Part shown: positions 5,766 through 9,048 of the stretch, piece after piece
How positions within the stretch are numbered: position 1 is the stretch's first letter
Layout: every line of letters begins with the position of its first letter
Source of the DNA: Verrucomicrobiaceae bacterium
Lineage (GTDB): Bacteria > Verrucomicrobiota > Verrucomicrobiae > Verrucomicrobiales > Akkermansiaceae
Assembly: GCA_947372405.1 (NCBI GenBank)
Contig: CANBTO010000173.1
Span: 1-9,048, forward strand
DNA: 9,048 bases
Direction of reading: 5' to 3'
Notes under the pieces: model-generated
The model's input: the letters and a program-made list of their open reading frames with translations, nothing else
What the model was told of the DNA's origin: nothing
The model's database searches: none
Translations under genes and position numbers: made by a program

Positions 5766-6107
5766 TCACTGGCCGCCTGCGGGCTTTTCCTTGTCCTTCG
5801 ACTTCGGACGGGACGGCGGATCTGTCGGGGGTCTTGATATCACAGCTCCGGGCTCGGTTCCCGGTTTGGGTGCCGTCGGACTCGTTGCGCGAAACTCGCC
5901 CTCACCCGGCATCGTCAGCATGTCGGGCAGGCGGATTCCGTCGTTGGGCTGGTCCGGCATGACGGGCTCCGGCACGCTTGGCGGCGCTGGCTCCTCCTTT
6001 TTCGAGGTGGCTGGCGGCTCGACCACCGCCGCCTTCGGTGCGGCACAGGAAAACAGCGCGAGCGCGGGAGCGATGCGGGCCAAAGTTATGAGCGTTGTTT
6101 TCACCAT
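5766..6107 (-). CDS. Proline-rich predicted lipoprotein of unknown function
   Basis: From ATG 6107 the product is 113 residues. It has a basic start (MVK), a hydrophobic stretch and a lipobox-like LFSC with Cys21 as the probable lipidated residue. The mature part is rich in Pro, Glu and Lys and looks disordered. The one segment with hydrophobic pattern is 'NDGIRLPDMLTMPGEGEF' (55-72). The tail 'RPKSKDKEKPAGGQ' is basic. An in-frame ATG at 6173 would put 22 polar residues ahead of the signal sequence. I chose 6107 because GAGG stands 8 bases upstream and the signal sequence starts there. The protein would be anchored in a membrane facing the periplasm. Its function is unknown. It is tail-to-tail with smpB and divergent from engB, from which it is separated by 110 bases. 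Confidence 0.75.
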   Translation of the reverse strand: MVKTTLITLARIAPALALFSCAAPKAAVVEPPATSKKEEPAPPSVPEPVMPDQPNDGIRLPDMLTMPGEGEFRATSPTAPKPGTEPGAVISRPPTDPPSRPKSKDKEKPAGGQ

Positions 6108-6217
6108 GTGCGAACCCTCAGCGGGCTGGCGGCGAACAAAGCGTTTCGCCCCGCCACACGCAAGACTCTTCAAATCCGGGGTTGCAGTGTAGGCTCCCGG
6201 TTCCGATGGTCCGACCC

Positions 6218-6811
6218 ATGCGGATCAAGACGGCCAAGTTCATTACCAGCGCCTGCGGGCTGACCGACTGTCCTAAATGGGACCGGCCGGAGATCGCCCT
6301 CATCGGCAGGTCCAATGTCGGCAAGTCCTCCATGGTCAACCTTCTCGCCAACAAGGACGGCCTTGCCAAAGTCTCCGGCAGTCCCGGCAAAACCCGGCAG
6401 ATCAACTTTTTCCTCATCAACGAATCCTGGAGCCTTGTGGACCTCCCCGGTTACGGTTTTGCCAAAGCCGCCAAACACGAAAAATTCGACTTCAACCAAC
6501 TCGTCGGCGATTACCTCGAACAACGCGAGAACCTCCGCCGCGTCTTCGTCCTGATCGATTCCCGCCACCCGCCGCAACGCATCGACCTCGACTTCACGGC
6601 ATGGCTTGCCGAAATCAACGCTCCCTTCTCCCTCGTCTTCACCAAGGCGGACAAACAGTCCCCCGCGAAAACCCGCGCCAACGCAGCCCTCTTTCTGGAA
6701 ACCGCCGCTCCACTCTTCAAGTCGCTGCCCGAGGCCCTCGCATGCTCCGCCAAAAACGGCCATGGACGCGATGAAATCCTCCGCTTCATCAGCGGAATCA
6801 TCGCCGGGTGA
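6218..6811 (+). CDS. engB: Ribosome-assembly GTPase EngB (YihA/YsxC)
   Basis: The product is 197 residues, the normal family size. GTPase motifs in order are G1 GRSNVGKSS (30-38), G2 Thr59 in 'GSPGKTRQINFF', G3 DLPGYG (75-80), G4 TKAD (142-145) and G5 SAK (177-179). The N-terminus 'KFITSACGLTDCP' followed by 'PEIALIG' matches the family. EngB binds GTP and acts late in 50S subunit assembly in the cytoplasm; it is essential in several bacteria. Upstream in-frame ATGs at 6095 and 6206 exist, but 6218 gives the usual length and conserved start, and 6095 would overlap the divergent lipoprotein gene. No Shine-Dalgarno is visible. It appears to be a single-gene unit. Confidence 0.96.
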   Translation: MRIKTAKFITSACGLTDCPKWDRPEIALIGRSNVGKSSMVNLLANKDGLAKVSGSPGKTRQINFFLINESWSLVDLPGYGFAKAAKHEKFDFNQLVGDYLEQRENLRRVFVLIDSRHPPQRIDLDFTAWLAEINAPFSLVFTKADKQSPAKTRANAALFLETAAPLFKSLPEALACSAKNGHGRDEILRFISGIIAG

Positions 6812-6833
6812 ACCGCAAAACACCCCGGGTTAA

Positions 6834-6847
6834 GGATTTTAAAATCC
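6834..6847. repeat. Perfect 14-base palindrome downstream of engB
   Basis: GGATTTTAAAATCC is fully self-complementary and sits 22 bases after the engB stop. With no loop it is a poor RNA hairpin, so a DNA-binding site or chance are the main options. The rest of the 6812-7074 gap contains a small CTGCG/CGCAG hairpin (6953-6965) and the leader hairpin of the next gene. I see no clear promoter. Confidence 0.4.
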
Positions 6848-7020
6848 GTTAGATCGACTGGTCCGGGATTTATTTCCTGCCGCAGATCATTATGCCGCAA
6901 GGCTTCCAGCTCACATCGACGGTCCGCGAGAAAACAAATCTTGCTTAATTGCCTGCGGCCCGCAGCCTGTTTGTCGATTGCACGCAAAACATTGGTGTGA
7001 TCGCGCTTTGTTTCATCTCT

Positions 7021-7058
7021 GACGCCGCGGTCAAAGGAAGTGTGGAAAGAACGGCGTC
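7021..7058 (+). promoter_or_regulatory. Leader hairpin just upstream of the RRM protein gene
   Basis: GACGCCG (7021-7027) and CGGCGTC (7052-7058) form a perfect 7-bp stem around a 24-base purine-rich loop that contains AAAGGAAG. The stem ends 16 bases before ATG 7075. The loop holds the best Shine-Dalgarno-like sequence in the leader, so the fold could influence translation. This is inferred from sequence alone. Confidence 0.45.
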
Positions 7059-7074
7059 AAAAGAACTGAAAACA

Positions 7075-7506
7075 ATGGATATCTACGTGGGCAATCTGCC
7101 CTACACTGCTACTGAAGGAGACGTCTCCGGCCTCTTCGCCGCTTTTGGACCTGTTGAACGGGTCAAAATCATCACCGACCGTGAAACCGGGCAATCCAAG
7201 GGATTCGCCTTCGTGACTCTCGGCGACCAATCCCAGTTGAACGCGGCTGTTGAAGCCCTCAACGATTACGATTACAACGGACGCCCGCTTCGCGTGAACG
7301 CATCCGAGCCCAAGGAATCCCGGCCCGGTGGCGGCGGCGGTTATGGTGGCGGTGGTGGTGGTGGTGGCGGCTACAAAGGTGGCGGCGGCGGCGGTGGCTA
7401 CAAAGGTGGCGGCGGCGGCGGTGGCTACAAGGGTGGCGGCGGCGGCGGTGGCGGTGGCTACAAGGGTGGCGGCGGCGGCGGCCACAAAGGTGGCGGCGGC
7501 TGGTAA
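7075..7506 (+). CDS. RNA-binding RRM protein with glycine-rich repeat tail
   Basis: The product is 143 residues. Residues 1-77 form one RNA-recognition motif, with RNP2 IYVGNLPY (3-10), RNP1 KGFAFVTL (42-49) and the typical 'GRPLRVNASEP' last strand (69-79). Residues 85-143 are almost pure glycine broken by Tyr-Lys or His-Lys ('YKGGGGGGG' type repeats), ending in Trp143. This is the layout of bacterial and cyanobacterial Rbp proteins and plant glycine-rich RNA-binding proteins, some of which respond to cold. The role is probably binding single-stranded RNA in the cytoplasm, possibly as an RNA chaperone. ATG 7075 is chosen because the RRM starts directly there; an upstream ATG at 6949 would add 42 unrelated residues. 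The tail is encoded by a 27-base tandem repeat. A 5' hairpin and a good 3' terminator bound a monocistronic unit. Confidence 0.93.
   Translation: MDIYVGNLPYTATEGDVSGLFAAFGPVERVKIITDRETGQSKGFAFVTLGDQSQLNAAVEALNDYDYNGRPLRVNASEPKESRPGGGGGYGGGGGGGGGYKGGGGGGGYKGGGGGGGYKGGGGGGGGGYKGGGGGGHKGGGGW
7330..7500. repeat. GGC/GGT tandem repeat encoding the glycine-rich tail
   Basis: Tyr-Lys or His-Lys codon pairs recur at 7372, 7399, 7426, 7459 and 7483, with spacings of 27, 27, 33 and 24 bases. They are separated by runs of GGC and GGT codons. All unit differences are multiples of three, so the frame is kept. The array is prone to slippage and may vary in length between strains. Confidence 0.9.
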
Positions 7507-7535
7507 CAGTCTGTCCTGAACCCGATTTTCTCCAG

Positions 7536-7572
7536 CACCTGGCCCTCTTCAATGGAGGCCGGGTGTTTTCTT
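7536..7572 (+). terminator. Intrinsic terminator of the RRM protein gene
   Basis: CACCTGGCC (7536-7544) pairs with GGCCGGGTG (7557-7565) over 9 bp with one T-G wobble and a 12-base loop. TTTTCTT follows directly. It begins 30 bases after the stop codon. The T-tract is only on the plus strand, so it does not obviously serve the convergent cysJ gene. Confidence 0.8.
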
Positions 7573-7605
7573 ACGTGGCCGGTGGTGTTGGAAAAACCGC
7601 CGCGT

Positions 7606-9048
7606 CTAATAAACATCGCGTTGGTAGCGTTTGTCCTGCTTGAGCTTTTCGATGAAGGCGGCGGCATCATCTTCTGAAAGTTTCCCATGTTCCCTCACCA
7701 CCGCGAGCAGAGCCTGATCCACATCCTTGGCCATCCGCGAGGCGTCGCCGCAGACATAGAACGCGGCTCCGTCCTGAAGCCATGACCAGAGCTCCGCACC
7801 TTCCCGCAGCATCAGGTGCTGGACGTAGAGTTTATCCTTTTGATCGCGTGACCAGGCGAGGCTCAGGCGGGTCAGCGTGCCATCGGTTAGAAAGTCCCCG
7901 ACCTCATCCTGATAGAGATAGTCCGATGCCTGGTGGGGGTTGCCGAAGAACAGCCAGTTTTTTCCTTTGGCTGCCGTGGCCTTGCGGTCCTCCAGAAAGG
8001 CGCGGAAAGGAGCGATACCTGTTCCGGGTCCAACCATGATCACCGGGGTGTCCGGATTTTCGGGAAGGCGGAACGCGGAGTTCGAGTGAACGTAAACTCC
8101 AGGCCTGGTATCATCGGTCATGCGGTCTGCCAGATAGGTGGAACAGACACCGCCGCGCTTCCGGCCGTGACTTTGGTAGCGGACGATGCCGACACAAAGA
8201 TGCACCTCGCCCGGATGTGCCCGCGGGCTGGAAGAGATCGAATAGAGCCGCGGCTGGAGTTTTTTCAGAACCGAGACGAACTCGTCCGCATCGGAGAAAT
8301 CCGCCGGGTGATCGATGACCAAATCGACCAGCTCGCGACCACGACAGAAATCATCCCACGCATCGCGGTCGTCCGCCTGCACAAGGGAGCGCAAAAACGG
8401 CGAACCGCTTCGTTCCTGCCACTTCCGGATGAGACTCTTGTTGAGGACGCCGATGTCGTAATCCCGCAGCAGGGCTTCACGAAGGGAGGATTCTTTTCCG
8501 TCCGCGCTGGAAACCGTCCCCGCCTTGAACGGCAGGTTGGCGAGGATTTCATCCACCACTTCCGGTGGATTGAGCGGGTACACCCCCAAAGCATCGCCGA
8601 CTTCGTATTCGAGGCCTGAGCCTTCCAGCGAGAGAGCGATGTGGTGGGTCTGCTTGTCTCCGGCACCGTTGAGATTGCGATTGGCAAGCACCGGTGCGGG
8701 ATAGGGATTGGACTTCGAAAAACCATCCTCGGCATCTTCGGAATCAACAGGCAGGTCGTTTTGAGTGCCGGATGGGGCGAGCTTTGCGATGACGCCGGCG
8801 GACCAGCGGGCGTATGGTTCATCCGGATCGACGTCAACATCGATGCGGTCGTGGATGCGCGTGGCACCGAGCTCGGCAAGGCGTGTGTCGAATTCCACTC
8901 CGCATTTGCAAAAATCCGGGTAGCTGCTGTCTCCCAGAGCCAGCACCGAGTAGGATACGCCTTCAAGACGCGGCGCGCCATCGGACATGAGCCACGAGTG
9001 AAGGCCGGAGGCCGCGTCCGGCGGCTTGCCGTCGCCATAAGTCGATGT
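7606..9048 (-). CDS. cysJ: Sulfite reductase [NADPH] flavoprotein alpha-component (CysJ-type), N-terminus beyond window
   Basis: The frame is open from the right edge to a TAG stop at 7606, giving 480 visible residues. Numbered from the edge, 1-70 are the end of a flavodoxin (FMN) domain: 'STYGDGKPPDAA' at 2-13, then 'LALGDSSYPDFC' at 36-47. About 110-310 is the FAD-binding region: RLYSISSSP (267-275) and GGVCSTYLA (299-307). About 335-480 binds NADPH: GPGTGIAPF (340-348), LFFGNPH (366-372), 'SRDQKDKLYVQ' (400-410) and CGDASRMA (433-440). It ends in 'RYQRDVY'. The FFGNPH, SRDQ and RDVY signatures fit CysJ better than P450 reductase. Roughly the first 70-100 residues, including the FMN phosphate loop, are missing. 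The enzyme passes electrons from NADPH through FAD and FMN to the sulfite reductase hemoprotein in assimilatory sulfur metabolism. No cysI is visible; it may lie upstream, off the window. Confidence 0.92.
   Translation of the reverse strand, partial: TSTYGDGKPPDAASGLHSWLMSDGAPRLEGVSYSVLALGDSSYPDFCKCGVEFDTRLAELGATRIHDRIDVDVDPDEPYARWSAGVIAKLAPSGTQNDLPVDSEDAEDGFSKSNPYPAPVLANRNLNGAGDKQTHHIALSLEGSGLEYEVGDALGVYPLNPPEVVDEILANLPFKAGTVSSADGKESSLREALLRDYDIGVLNKSLIRKWQERSGSPFLRSLVQADDRDAWDDFCRGRELVDLVIDHPADFSDADEFVSVLKKLQPRLYSISSSPRAHPGEVHLCVGIVRYQSHGRKRGGVCSTYLADRMTDDTRPGVYVHSNSAFRLPENPDTPVIMVGPGTGIAPFRAFLEDRKATAAKGKNWLFFGNPHQASDYLYQDEVGDFLTDGTLTRLSLAWSRDQKDKLYVQHLMLREGAELWSWLQDGAAFYVCGDASRMAKDVDQALLAVVREHGKLSEDDAAAFIEKLKQDKRYQRDVY

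Noticed and set aside
6170..6823. 217-residue minus-strand frame opposite engB
   Set aside because: engB has all five GTPase motifs on the plus strand; the antisense frame shows no recognisable features.
7057..7485. Minus-strand frame rich in Ala, Thr and Val opposite the RRM gene
   Set aside because: It is simply the antisense of the GGC/GGT repeat and the RRM; repetitive GC-rich DNA keeps several frames open.
7330..7500. Regular repeats that might suggest a CRISPR array
   Set aside because: The units are codon-based, in frame with the RRM protein and lack unique spacers.
880..7890. Recurring GTTAG/CTAAC five-mers across several genes
   Set aside because: A rough estimate from base composition predicts a similar number by chance in 9 kb.
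7933..8619. 228-residue plus-strand frame opposite cysJ
   Set aside because: It lies entirely antisense to well-conserved CysJ motifs and is a shadow of GC-rich coding DNA.

Overview
The window looks like ordinary chromosome from a GC-rich Gram-negative bacterium, most likely Verrucomicrobiota. I infer this from the GC-rich coding sequence, the general lack of Shine-Dalgarno motifs, a short divergent RpoZ, a glycine-rich RRM protein and a predicted lipoprotein. No phage, plasmid, transposon or CRISPR signature is visible. The lineage is a judgement from gene content and was not tested by a search.

Layout, left to right. A peroxiredoxin/thioredoxin-like gene (minus, cut by the left edge) is divergent from a ThiF/MoeB-type activating enzyme fused to a rhodanese domain (plus). 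A convergent gap with small hairpins separates this from an uncharacterised acidic protein (minus). Next come tRNA-Val(UAC) and, 27 bases later, a HAD-family phosphatase (plus). A 231-base structured gap follows, with a large hairpin and a 12-bp terminator-like hairpin. After it are an exported, possibly lysozyme-like protein (minus) and a divergent small four-helix membrane protein (plus).

The second half holds core-machinery genes. RpoZ (RNA polymerase omega) and SmpB (trans-translation) lie close together on plus and are probably co-transcribed. SmpB ends only a few bases from the stop of a convergent proline-rich lipoprotein gene. That gene is divergent from EngB, a ribosome-assembly GTPase (plus). 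A 263-base leader region then precedes the RRM protein, which ends in a good intrinsic terminator. The last gene (minus, cut by the right edge) is the flavoprotein subunit of NADPH-sulfite reductase (CysJ type).

Two functional themes recur: sulfur handling (sulfur-carrier activation plus rhodanese, sulfite reductase, a CXXC redoxin) and RNA or ribosome functions (tRNA, omega, SmpB, EngB, RRM protein). They are not arranged as one operon, and I see no convincing new multi-gene system. The least explained items are the exported lysozyme-like protein, the glycine-repeat RRM protein with its leader hairpin, the structured gap at 3373-3603 and the acidic orphan at 1903-2367.
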